Source: Nocardia sp. NBC_00565
GTDB taxonomy: Bacteria; Actinomycetota; Actinomycetes; Mycobacteriales; Mycobacteriaceae
Assembly: GCF_036345915.1 (NCBI RefSeq)
Contig: NZ_CP107785.1
Location: 372,001-436,000, forward strand
Length of the DNA stretch: 64,000 nucleotides
Direction: 5' to 3'
Within the stretch, counting starts at the first letter, position 1, and every line of letters begins with the position of its first letter. Under the pieces are notes generated by a model, which saw only the letters and a program-made list of their open reading frames with translations, ran no database searches and was not told the DNA's origin. Below are positions 25,701-33,446 of this stretch, one piece after another. A program made the translations under genes and the position numbers.

Positions 25701-26543
25701 TCACGCCAGCGAGTGGCATTCTTCGATGAATCGCACCAGTTCGTCGAGCCGATCGGATCTGGCGTCCACCGTCCGGTCGATCACCTTGACCAGATGATCG
25801 TACGCCTCGGTGTGGTCGTAGGCGGCCACATCGGCGATCTTCAGCGCCCACCGCCAATAGCCACGCATGGTGTCGGCCAACGGCATGCGGAAGTTGGCGA
25901 TCACATCGCGGATCGGCTCCACCGTGGCATCGCCCTGCACCCGCAGATAACGACCGACCACATCGGCCATGAAGCTGAAATGCCGTGCCTCGTCGCGCGC
26001 GAGCCGCCCGAGCACCGCCGCGAGAATTGGATCGTCGACCACATCGCGCAGGTGCTGGTAGTACATCTGGGTCGCCTTCTCCTGAACCAGCGCGTAGGCG
26101 AAGAACTGCACGGGGTGGTCGTAGGGCAGGTCGAACGGTTTCTGCCCTTCGATCGCCAATTCCGCACGCAGCGAGCCACGTTCGGCGATACCGGAAGCCT
26201 CTTGGTATCTGGTGAGGGCACGGGCGTGCGTGTCCTCCTCCAAGGCCCAGCGCACGGTGAAGTGGTAGAGCTCGCGGTTGTGGATGAAGGTGTCGCGATC
26301 CACGGTGTCGTCCACCGGGAAATGCCGGTGGTACACATCGAAATAGCCGGGCAGGTGATCCTCGATGAGGGTGACGAACTGCACCGCCGAGCGCTGGCCG
26401 TCGGTGAGCCGGTTGGCGTCGGCGTGTGACCAGTCGAAGGCGGTCTCCACATCCCAGGCCCGGGCGGCGGGCGAGGCGGCGAGGAAGCCGTCGACCGCCG
26501 CCGCCACCTCGTCGACGGGAATCAGTGCGGATTCGATATTCAT
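25701..26543 (-). CDS. acyl-ACP desaturase-type diiron oxygenase
   Basis: 280 residues with a full set of ferritin-like diiron ligands: E61, E103-x2-H106 (LEEDTHARAL), E155 (QEKATQMYYQH) and E185-x2-H188 (ARDEARHFSF). This is the six-ligand arrangement of soluble stearoyl-ACP desaturases (DesA). Its substrate is probably a fatty acyl chain on the ACP at 27383-27643 in the same operon, where it would insert a double bond or a related oxidation. It is the last gene of the leftward operon and starts 10 nt after the methyltransferase stop. Confidence 0.85.
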   Translation of the reverse strand: MNIESALIPVDEVAAAVDGFLAASPAARAWDVETAFDWSHADANRLTDGQRSAVQFVTLIEDHLPGYFDVYHRHFPVDDTVDRDTFIHNRELYHFTVRWALEEDTHARALTRYQEASGIAERGSLRAELAIEGQKPFDLPYDHPVQFFAYALVQEKATQMYYQHLRDVVDDPILAAVLGRLARDEARHFSFMADVVGRYLRVQGDATVEPIRDVIANFRMPLADTMRGYWRWALKIADVAAYDHTEAYDHLVKVIDRTVDARSDRLDELVRFIEECHSLA

Positions 26544-26552
26544 CTGTCTCTC

Positions 26553-27386
26553 CTACCGGACATTACGGCAGGTCAGCGCGTAATGCTTGGTCGTATAACC
26601 CCATCCGGCATTGGCGATCTCGAGGTAGTGCCGCAGCTTCGCGGCCAGCCCCGGCCCGTGCGCGTCGATGCGCTCGGCGGCCGCGTCGACATTGGCGATC
26701 CAGTCATCGATGGTGCGGCGGTAGTGCTCGGTGAGGTCGTCCACCGCGATGATCGAGAATCCGGCGTCCTCGGCGGCGCTCACCAGATCCGAGAGCGGAC
26801 GCAGATCGCCCCAGCCGAAGATGTCCTCGCGCACGAACTCGGTGCCGACCCGGGTGTCGAAGGCATTGCGGGCGGAGGCATTTCGGAAGCAGCTCTCCGA
26901 GACGTACAGTGCGCCGCCGCGGCGCAGCACGGCACGGGCGCGCCGGAAGATCTCGCCGAGGTCGGGCATGTGCACGATCGAGCCGAGCAGCGTCACCGCG
27001 TCGAAGCCGCGCACCGGGAAGTCGATTCGTTCGAAGTGCCCGACCTCGGTATGCACCCGCTCGGCGACACCACGTGCGACCGCCTGTTCGGCGATGTACT
27101 CGTGCTGGCGCGGCGCGGGGCTGATTCCCGTGGTATCGCAACCGAATTCCTCGGCCATGAACAGGATCAGCGAACCCCAGCCGCAGCCGACATCCAGCAG
27201 ACGCTCGCCGCCGTGCAAGCCGAGCCGATCGGCCACGAAGCGCAGTTTCTGCCGCTGCGCCTGCTCGAGGGTGTCAGTCGGCGAGTTGTACAGGGCGGAG
27301 CTGTATTTGCGCAGCGGGTCCAGGAACTGGCCGAAGATATCCGGGTCCAGGTCGTAGTGCTGGTTGGTGTCGGCGGTGGTGGTCAT
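26553..27386 (-). CDS. SAM-dependent methyltransferase, cyclopropane-fatty-acid-synthase-like
   Basis: 277 residues. The N-terminus (QHYDLDPDIFGQFLDPLRKYSSALY) matches the HYD-S-FF--FLDP--YSCAYF stretch of CFA/mycolic acid cyclopropane synthases, and LLDVGCGWGSL near residue 62 is the SAM-binding motif. Family members add a methyl or methylene group to lipid double bonds; shorter relatives act on other substrates. It overlaps the ACP gene by 4 nt, hinting at work on an ACP-bound acyl chain made unsaturated by the neighbouring desaturase. Methyl branching, cyclopropane formation or O-methylation cannot be told apart from sequence alone. Confidence 0.8.
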   Translation of the reverse strand: MTTTADTNQHYDLDPDIFGQFLDPLRKYSSALYNSPTDTLEQAQRQKLRFVADRLGLHGGERLLDVGCGWGSLILFMAEEFGCDTTGISPAPRQHEYIAEQAVARGVAERVHTEVGHFERIDFPVRGFDAVTLLGSIVHMPDLGEIFRRARAVLRRGGALYVSESCFRNASARNAFDTRVGTEFVREDIFGWGDLRPLSDLVSAAEDAGFSIIAVDDLTEHYRRTIDDWIANVDAAAERIDAHGPGLAAKLRHYLEIANAGWGYTTKHYALTCRNVR

Positions 27387-27643
27387 GCCGCTGCCTCACG
27401 CAGGGCCCGATCGACCACCTTGACGACATCGCTGAGGGTGGACAATCCGAAGACGTCCTGGTCTTCCAGCTCGATGTCATAGGTGCGTTCGATCTTGGCG
27501 ACCATGCGCAGCACGCGAACGGAGTCGACGCCGGCCATACCGCGCAGGTCCACGTCGGGCAGCAGGTCGGCCTGGGCGATGCCGGTCTCGGCGGCGGCGA
27601 TATCGGTGACGGTGCGCAGGATGTCGTCGGCGGTGTGGGGCAT
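27383..27643 (-). CDS. free-standing acyl carrier protein
   Basis: 86 residues with the phosphopantetheine site GVDSVRVL at S41. The protein is acidic and helical, as ACPs are. It overlaps the thioesterase gene (1 nt) and the methyltransferase gene (4 nt), so it is tightly built into the leftward operon. The FAAL of the same operon would load it with a fatty acid, and the two diiron proteins and the methyltransferase would act on the acyl-ACP. Confidence 0.9.
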   Translation of the reverse strand: MPHTADDILRTVTDIAAAETGIAQADLLPDVDLRGMAGVDSVRVLRMVAKIERTYDIELEDQDVFGLSTLSDVVKVVDRALREAAA

Positions 27644-28167
27644 TACTGAACTCCATTCGAAGAGAGGGCATTCGCAGTGGTCAATGCGTGCGTGAGCAGG
27701 GCGACCTCGTCGTCGCCGAGGGTGAGTTGGTGGCGGACCGCATCGAATTCGAAGGGCTGGTAGGCCGCGCTGGAGGTCGCGCAGACGGTGCCGTCGTCGT
27801 CCAGGATCTCGGCCGAGGCCAGGATCGGCAGCTTGGTCCCGGAAAGCGTCGCGACACAGTGGTATTCGTGGTCGACCAGCAGCGGTGTGATGAATCGGGT
27901 GCGCTGGGAGACGGTGAACGCGGGGTGATGGCGGGCCAGCACGATCAGATTGCCCATCACCTCGTCGCAGATCACGCCGATGAGCCCGCCGTGCACCACA
28001 CCCGGGTAGGACTCGAAGGATCGTCCGAGCCGGAACCGCGCCTGCAGGCCGTCCGCATGCGGTTCGAAGCTCAACCGCAGTCCGGACGCGTTATGCGGTG
28101 AGCAGCCGAAGCAGTGGTAGTCCGGAATCACCGACCACGGCACCTGAACCGGTCCATGTCGCTCCAT
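27643..28167 (-). CDS. hotdog-fold thioesterase (PaaI/THEM4-like)
   Basis: 174 residues. HCFGCSPHNASGLRLSF is the typical CFGC-x-N-xGL opening of this subfamily, and YPGVVHGGLIGVICDEVMG holds the active-site helix. It would release or edit acyl groups from the neighbouring ACP or from CoA. It lies between the second diiron gene (3 nt gap) and the ACP gene, consistent with an acyl-ACP substrate. Confidence 0.85.
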   Translation of the reverse strand: MERHGPVQVPWSVIPDYHCFGCSPHNASGLRLSFEPHADGLQARFRLGRSFESYPGVVHGGLIGVICDEVMGNLIVLARHHPAFTVSQRTRFITPLLVDHEYHCVATLSGTKLPILASAEILDDDGTVCATSSAAYQPFEFDAVRHQLTLGDDEVALLTHALTTANALSSNGVQ

Positions 28168-28170
28168 GGG

Positions 28171-28959
28171 TCAGGCGATCGCGTCGGCGAGGGCGCGGCG
28201 GACCTTCGCATTGGAGGACAGGTCGAGGCCGGTCATGTTGGCGAAGGTGCGACGCACCTTGTCGTGCAGCACATCCAGCTCACCCTCGGCGGCGACCTGC
28301 TCGAGGAACAGGTCGAATCCGGTGTCGATGGTCTCGTGCTCGCCGAGTTCGCTGATGCCCGCCTTGAAGGTGCTCACCGGATGCTTGATCTTGGCTTCGG
28401 AGCTGTAGACGTACAGGGTCTCCAGCACCGAGGGCAGCTCCTCGGGTCGCTGTTCGAGCCGCTTGGTGGTGTAGTGGATGAATTCGCGGGCGTGCCCGGC
28501 CTCGTCGCGACTCGCGTCGAGCAGCAGGCCCTTCAGCACCGGCTCCTGCACCCAGCTCGCGACCGCGCGGTAGATGTGGTTCACCGTGAGTTCGGAGATG
28601 ATATTGGTGGCCAGGGTGGCCGAGGGGGTGGTGCCCGGTGCGTACGGTTCGCGCATCGAGTCGACCGCCTTGTCGTCCACGCTCTCGCCGACCGCGTCGA
28701 GCCAGGAGCGGAAAGCGTAGTGGTGCTGCACTTCCTGGTAGCCCCATACCACCGCGAAGGTGGAGAAGTCGTAGTCGTCGACGAATTCGTTCATGAAGCC
28801 GTGGACCGCGGCGATGACATTGGATTCGCCCATGGTGGCGCTCTTGGCCAGCGTCACGTACTCGGGCCGGACCAGCGTCCGGTCGACGGCGTCGAGGTCC
28901 AGATCGGCCAGGCGCCAATGCAGGCGCTCGTAGTGGCGGAAGACTTCATAGCTGTGCAC
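28171..28959 (-). CDS. second diiron (ferritin-like) acyl-ACP desaturase-type protein
   Basis: 262 residues. Visible ligand pairs are E76-x2-H79 (YQEVQHHYAF) and E153-x2-H156 (RDEAGHAREF), with E123 (SELTVNHIY) and a likely N-terminal Glu (E45 or E58). It is only distantly similar to the desaturase at 25701-26543, so the two are not recent duplicates. Such enzymes can desaturate, hydroxylate or make terminal alkynes or alkenes. Cotranscribed with FAAL, thioesterase and ACP, so an acyl-ACP is the expected substrate. Confidence 0.75.
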   Translation of the reverse strand: MHSYEVFRHYERLHWRLADLDLDAVDRTLVRPEYVTLAKSATMGESNVIAAVHGFMNEFVDDYDFSTFAVVWGYQEVQHHYAFRSWLDAVGESVDDKAVDSMREPYAPGTTPSATLATNIISELTVNHIYRAVASWVQEPVLKGLLLDASRDEAGHAREFIHYTTKRLEQRPEELPSVLETLYVYSSEAKIKHPVSTFKAGISELGEHETIDTGFDLFLEQVAAEGELDVLHDKVRRTFANMTGLDLSSNAKVRRALADAIA

Positions 28960-28989
28960 AGGAGACTCCAGTTCGGTCGATGCGAGAGG

Positions 28990-30642
28990 TCATTGCCGTG
29001 GGGAGATGAGGTCGCGGGCGGCGAGGCGCTGCAATTTGCCGCTACTGGTGCGTGGAATACTGCGGGGCGCAACGAGATACACCTCGATCGCGGGCAGCCC
29101 GAGTTCGGTGGCGATGCGGGCGCGGATCCGAGTGGCGAGCGCGTCGGCGTCCGCCCCGGTGTATTCGGATTCGGCGATCAGCGCGATGACGTCGGCGCCG
29201 TCGGGATCGGTCGCGGCCGTGCACCGGCCCTTGTAGACGCCGTCGAGATCGCGCACCACCGCCTCGACGTCCTGGGCGTAATAATTGTCGCCGCGCACGG
29301 TGATCATGTCCTTGCATCGGCCGGTGACGAACAGTTCGCCGTCGCGCAGATATCCGAGATCGCCGGTGCGCAACCAGCCTTCGGTATGCAGACCCGCCAC
29401 ACTCGACGGATCCGCGGTCAGGTAGCCGTCGGTGACCGACGGGCCCTGGATGTGGATCTCGCCGACCGCGCCGTCCGGGAGTTCGTGGCCGGTGCCGAGA
29501 TCCACGATGCGCAGGCGCAGACCGGCGACCGCGGAACCGACACCGGCCACCGCCCGCGCGCCCGGCGCGTCCGGCGAAACATGCTGTGCCCGAGCATCAT
29601 CGGCCAGCCGCGCCCGATCGACCCACTCGAACAACGGTTCCCGGCCCAGCGGCGGGAAAGCGACGGCGAGGGTGGCCTCGGCCATGCCGTAGACCCCGAA
29701 CATCGTCGACGGTGCGAAACCCGCGGGGGCGAAACGCTCGCAGAAGGCGCGGACCACGTCGCGGGCGATCGGTTCGGAGCCGTTGAACGCGATGCGCCAG
29801 TGCCGCAGGTCGTAGTCGGCGACCTGGTCCGGTGCGATCGCGCTCAGCAGCGCCTCGTAGCCGAAATTCGGCATCGCGGTGATGGTGGTGCCGCTGGCCG
29901 CGAATTCGGCGAGCCAGCGGGCCGGATCCTTGACGAACGCCAGCGGTGACCAGACGTGCGCGGGAATGCCGCGCAGGATGGCCGATAACGTGCCGAACAG
30001 GCCCATATCGTGGAACAGCGGCAGCCAGAATCCGCCTTGGTCGTCCAGGTCGAGTGCGATGCCGGTGCGGATCGCGGCCAGCCCGCTGAGGGCGTTGTGG
30101 TGGGTCAGGCGCACGCCTTTGGGGGTGGCGGTGCTGCCGGAGGTGAACTGCACGATGGCCAGGTCGTCGGCCCCGAGTGTCGGCAGCTGACTGTCTTCGA
30201 TTTCGGCGAATAGCGTTGCGGTGTCGACTAATTCGACGTCAACGGCGGCGCCGAGCAGCGCGGCCAGATCGGCGAACCGGTGCGATATCAGGACGGTGCG
30301 CATCCCCGCGGACTGGACAATCGCGCGCAGCTTCTGCGGGTACCCGCTCATCTGCTGGGCCCCGGCGGGCAAGGGCAGGGGAGTGGCCGCACCGCCGGCC
30401 GCCGCGACGCCGAACAGGCCGATCAGGAATTCGGGCGCATTCGGGCACAGAATGCCCACCGGCTCGCCTCGCTGTACCCCACGCCGGACCAGTGCGGCGG
30501 CGGCCACCCGGGACAACCGGTCGAGCTCGGCGTAGGTGAGCGTTTCCGATACCGACCAGAATGTGGCGGTCACCTCGGGGTGCTCGGCCGCGATCTCGGC
30601 CAGGCGGCCCGGCAGCGTTTCGACCGATTCCGCAGAATTCAT
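28990..30642 (-). CDS. fatty acyl-AMP ligase (FAAL)
   Basis: 550 residues. P-loop QFTSGSTATPKGV, FNGSEPI and YGMAEATLAV are hallmarks of FAALs, which activate a fatty acid as acyl-AMP and pass it to an ACP rather than to CoA. TGDLGYLRDGELFVTGR and the C-terminal SSGKLQR are also present. It is the first gene of the leftward operon and shares a divergent promoter region (30643-30868) with the P450 operon. It should load the ACP at 27383-27643. The start at 30642 is chosen by family length; the frame is open further upstream. Confidence 0.9.
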   Translation of the reverse strand: MNSAESVETLPGRLAEIAAEHPEVTATFWSVSETLTYAELDRLSRVAAAALVRRGVQRGEPVGILCPNAPEFLIGLFGVAAAGGAATPLPLPAGAQQMSGYPQKLRAIVQSAGMRTVLISHRFADLAALLGAAVDVELVDTATLFAEIEDSQLPTLGADDLAIVQFTSGSTATPKGVRLTHHNALSGLAAIRTGIALDLDDQGGFWLPLFHDMGLFGTLSAILRGIPAHVWSPLAFVKDPARWLAEFAASGTTITAMPNFGYEALLSAIAPDQVADYDLRHWRIAFNGSEPIARDVVRAFCERFAPAGFAPSTMFGVYGMAEATLAVAFPPLGREPLFEWVDRARLADDARAQHVSPDAPGARAVAGVGSAVAGLRLRIVDLGTGHELPDGAVGEIHIQGPSVTDGYLTADPSSVAGLHTEGWLRTGDLGYLRDGELFVTGRCKDMITVRGDNYYAQDVEAVVRDLDGVYKGRCTAATDPDGADVIALIAESEYTGADADALATRIRARIATELGLPAIEVYLVAPRSIPRTSSGKLQRLAARDLISPRQ

Positions 30643-30868
30643 GTCTGCCACGACAACAGCGAATTGTGACGACGCCTTGAACGCATTGTGAATTACCGTC
30701 TGCGATAAACAACGGCGATCAACCAATCGCGTTGCCTGATACGGGATTCGGGCTATGGCGCGATAGGAACGGGCAATCGTCGCCGTATCGGTTGGTGCGC
30801 CGGGACCACGATGGACCGGAATTGTTTTCCCCGGGTGTCCATTTCGCATTCCATTTCAGGAGTTGCCG

Positions 30869-32107
30869 GTGAGTTCCGACCATTCCACGGTCGACGAGTC
30901 GACCCCGGTCCAGCTGGCGGTCGTCGAAAGCGTCGCACCCCATATGCGGCACAATCCGTACGGCAGTTACCAGGTTTTGCGCGGGGCGGGCCCATTCGTA
31001 CCGGGGCCGCACGATATGCAGCTGGTGACGCGCCACCACGAGGCGCAGACGATCATGCAGGACCCGCGCTGGAGCCATGCCGAGGAACCGCAGCTGCTGC
31101 ACGGCGACAGCGATGTCGAACTGCCCGGGTCGTTCCTGTGGATGGAGCCGCCGGAGCACACCCGGTTGCGTGGCCTGGTCAGCAAGGCATTCACCGCGCG
31201 GACGGTCAGCGGCATGCGAGCCAGGGCCGAACAGCTCGTCGACGATCTGCTGGCGAAAATGCTCGCCGTCGGCGATGTCGACCTGCTCGACGCACTGGCG
31301 TATCCGCTGCCGCTCACCATGGTGTGCGAGCTGCTCGGTGTGCCCGCCGAGGCGCACGAACATGTGCGCCAGATCTCGACCGGAATCGCTCGCGGTCTCG
31401 ATCCCGACCTACTGCTCTCGGCCGAAGAATTGGCCGCGCGCACCGCGGCGGTGCACTCCTTCCTGGAATTCTTCGGCGATCTGGTGGAACAGCGACGCAA
31501 GGCGCCGCGTGCGGATCTGATCACGGCGCTGGTGCAGGCCGACGACGCCGGCGCCCGGCTGACCCGCACCGAATTGCTCGGCACGCTGCTGATTCTCGTC
31601 GTCGCCGGGCACGAGACGACGGTGAACCTGATCGGCAACGGTGTACTCGCGCTGATCCGCCATCCCGAGGAGTTCGAGCGGCTGCGCGAGTTCCCCGAAC
31701 TGTGCGAGCCCGCCGTCGACGAGGTGCTGCGCTACGACGCGCCCGTGCACCTCACCACCCGCACCGCGCACGACGAAATCACCGTCTCCGGAAGAACTTT
31801 CGGACCGGGCGACGCGGTGATCGTGCTGCTCGCCTCGGCCAATCGCGATCCGCTCGCCTTCCCCGACGCCGACAGGTTCGACGTCGCACGCTATGCCGGG
31901 GGCCGAAAGCCGGAGCGGCACTTGTCCTTCGGGCTCGGGCTGCACTACTGCCTCGGCGCGCCGCTGGCCCGGCTGGAGATGCAGGTGGTGCTGCGCGCGA
32001 TTACCGAGCGCGTCGGATCCATGACTCTGCTCGCGGAACCGCCCTACCGGCCGAATGTGGTGGTGCGTGGCATGTCCCAACTGCACGTCCGGCTGGAGGC
32101 CAGATGA
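30869..32107 (+). CDS. cytochrome P450 (CYP107-like), first of the cluster
   Basis: 412 residues with canonical motifs: I-helix AGHETTV, K-helix DEVLR, and heme region FGLGLHYCLGAPLARLE with C361. A GTG start is chosen because CAGGAG lies 6 nt upstream. It is the first gene of the rightward oxidation operon and overlaps the next P450 gene by 4 nt. Soluble class I bacterial P450s of this type hydroxylate or epoxidise secondary metabolites; the likely substrate is the cluster's lipid product or an ACP-bound intermediate. No ferredoxin gene is nearby. Confidence 0.9.
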   Translation: MSSDHSTVDESTPVQLAVVESVAPHMRHNPYGSYQVLRGAGPFVPGPHDMQLVTRHHEAQTIMQDPRWSHAEEPQLLHGDSDVELPGSFLWMEPPEHTRLRGLVSKAFTARTVSGMRARAEQLVDDLLAKMLAVGDVDLLDALAYPLPLTMVCELLGVPAEAHEHVRQISTGIARGLDPDLLLSAEELAARTAAVHSFLEFFGDLVEQRRKAPRADLITALVQADDAGARLTRTELLGTLLILVVAGHETTVNLIGNGVLALIRHPEEFERLREFPELCEPAVDEVLRYDAPVHLTTRTAHDEITVSGRTFGPGDAVIVLLASANRDPLAFPDADRFDVARYAGGRKPERHLSFGLGLHYCLGAPLARLEMQVVLRAITERVGSMTLLAEPPYRPNVVVRGMSQLHVRLEAR

Positions 32108-33375
32108 ATACAATATCGCGCAGCGATTCCACCAGGGGTGGTAGTCGGGCGACGGGTGAGCCTACCGCCATTCCGATTACTTTCGACGCGTTCGACCCGA
32201 GCGAGCGCGCGGATCCTTATCCGGCCTACCGCCGGGTGCGTGACGCCGCCGCATTGTTCCCGTACGAATTCGGCGATGTGCCGGTCACTTTGATCACCCG
32301 CTACGAGGAATGTGCCGCCATCCTGACCGGCTCGGACTGGGGTCACGGCTATGCCGCCGGAATCAGCCCGTTCCGGGATACCACCGCCGCGATTCCGGGG
32401 TCGTTCGTCCGGATGGATCCGCCCGAACACGGTCGCTACCGCAAGCTGGTGGCGAAGGCGTTCACGCCCAAGATGATGACGGAGATGGTGCCGCTCGCCG
32501 GTCGGGTCGTCGGCGATCTGGTCGAATCCGCGCTGCGGCGTGGCGAACTCGATGTGCTGAACGATCTCGCGGTGCCGCTGGCGGTGGCGATGGTGCCGGT
32601 CCGGCTGCTCGGCGCCGATCCGGCCGATGGCGCGCTGTTCCGCGAGTGGCAGTTGGCGATCGCGCGCGGTAGCGACCCGGATTCGCTGCTCGGCGCGCAC
32701 GAGGTGGCCGCGCGCGGCACCGCGGCGATGGAGTGCATGGGGTACTTCGCCCGGCTGATTCAGCAGAAGAAGGCGGATCCAACACCGGATCTGTTGAGCG
32801 CCTTGGTCGCCGCGAGCGCGGACGGTGAGCAGTTGTCCGAGCCCGAGGTGATCGGGATCGCCTTGCTGACGCTGGTCGCCGGCATGGAGACCTCGATCAA
32901 CCTGATCGGCAACGGCATGCTCGCACTGCTGCGCAATCCGGCGCAGCTGCAACGACTTCGGGACAATCCGGAGCTGATCGCGCCGTCGCTGGAAGAGATG
33001 CTGCGCTACGACGCACCGACCCAGTTCACTATCCGGGTCGCTCTGGCCGACACCACCGTCGGCGAGCATCGGTTCCGTCGCGGCGACGGCGTGGTGGTGC
33101 TCACCGCATCGGCCAGCCGGGACGACCGGGTCTACCCGGATGCGGACACCTTCGACGTCACCCGCTACGCCGGAAACCGTCCGGCCCGCAAGCATCTCGG
33201 TTTCAGTCTCGGCATCCACTACTGCGTCGGCGCACCGCTGGCACGCATCGAGGCCGAGGCCGCCCTCGGCACCCTGCTCGAACGCGCCCCGAAACTCGAG
33301 CTGGCCACCGAGGCCGTCGAATACCGACCCAGTCTGATCCACCGCGGCATCGTGTCGTTGCCGGTGACGTTATGA
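32104..33375 (+). CDS. cytochrome P450, second of the cluster, with a repeat-encoded N-terminus
   Basis: 423 residues with AGMETS in the I-helix (His of AGHETT replaced by Met), EEMLR in the K-helix and heme region FSLGIHYCVGAPLARIE (C374). Residues 1-20 (MNTISRSDSTRGGSRATGE) are encoded by a repeat also seen at the start of the BCCP gene; the normal P450 fold begins after about residue 25. It overlaps the previous P450 by 4 nt. Downstream, a 71-nt mini-ORF unit leads to the flavin monooxygenase gene. Confidence 0.88.
   Translation: MNTISRSDSTRGGSRATGEPTAIPITFDAFDPSERADPYPAYRRVRDAAALFPYEFGDVPVTLITRYEECAAILTGSDWGHGYAAGISPFRDTTAAIPGSFVRMDPPEHGRYRKLVAKAFTPKMMTEMVPLAGRVVGDLVESALRRGELDVLNDLAVPLAVAMVPVRLLGADPADGALFREWQLAIARGSDPDSLLGAHEVAARGTAAMECMGYFARLIQQKKADPTPDLLSALVAASADGEQLSEPEVIGIALLTLVAGMETSINLIGNGMLALLRNPAQLQRLRDNPELIAPSLEEMLRYDAPTQFTIRVALADTTVGEHRFRRGDGVVVLTASASRDDRVYPDADTFDVTRYAGNRPARKHLGFSLGIHYCVGAPLARIEAEAALGTLLERAPKLELATEAVEYRPSLIHRGIVSLPVTL
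32113..32155 (+). repeat. dispersed repeat copy A, translated
   Basis: About 40 nt, including AGGGGTGG and GGCGACGGGTG, that match copy B at 52745-52785 in about 30 of 40 positions. It encodes SDSTRGG in the same frame as copy B and so adds a short, probably disordered N-terminus to the P450. Confidence 0.5.
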
Positions 33376-33446
33376 GCGAGCGAATAATCAACACAGCCGA
33401 CATCTCGGTCATGACGGAGCTGAGCGCCGGCGAGGCGGAGTCATGA
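33372..33446 (+). CDS. MIRU-like mini-ORF overlapping both neighbours
   Basis: 24 codons (MSERIINTADISVMTELSAGEAES). Its ATG overlaps the stop of the P450 gene (ATGA), and its TGA overlaps the start of the flavin monooxygenase gene (ATGA). This is the arrangement of mycobacterial interspersed repetitive units (MIRUs), small units inserted at operon junctions that keep translational coupling. The segment also begins ATGAGCGA like the units at 53271-53535. Whether the peptide is stable is unknown. Confidence 0.5.
   Translation: MSERIINTADISVMTELSAGEAES

Noticed and set aside
28114..29949. 611-codon forward open frame across the desaturase and FAAL genes
   Set aside because: No recognisable motif; the reverse strand has DEAGH diiron and FAAL signatures with operon spacing.
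32044..33342. 432-codon reverse frame opposite the second P450
   Set aside because: Shadow of the P450 gene; the forward frame has I-helix, ExxR and heme motifs.
30811..33375. Very long forward frame extending the second P450 upstream
   Set aside because: The upstream part is antisense-like in composition and overlaps the first P450 gene in another frame; the ATG at 32104 overlaps the preceding stop as expected.
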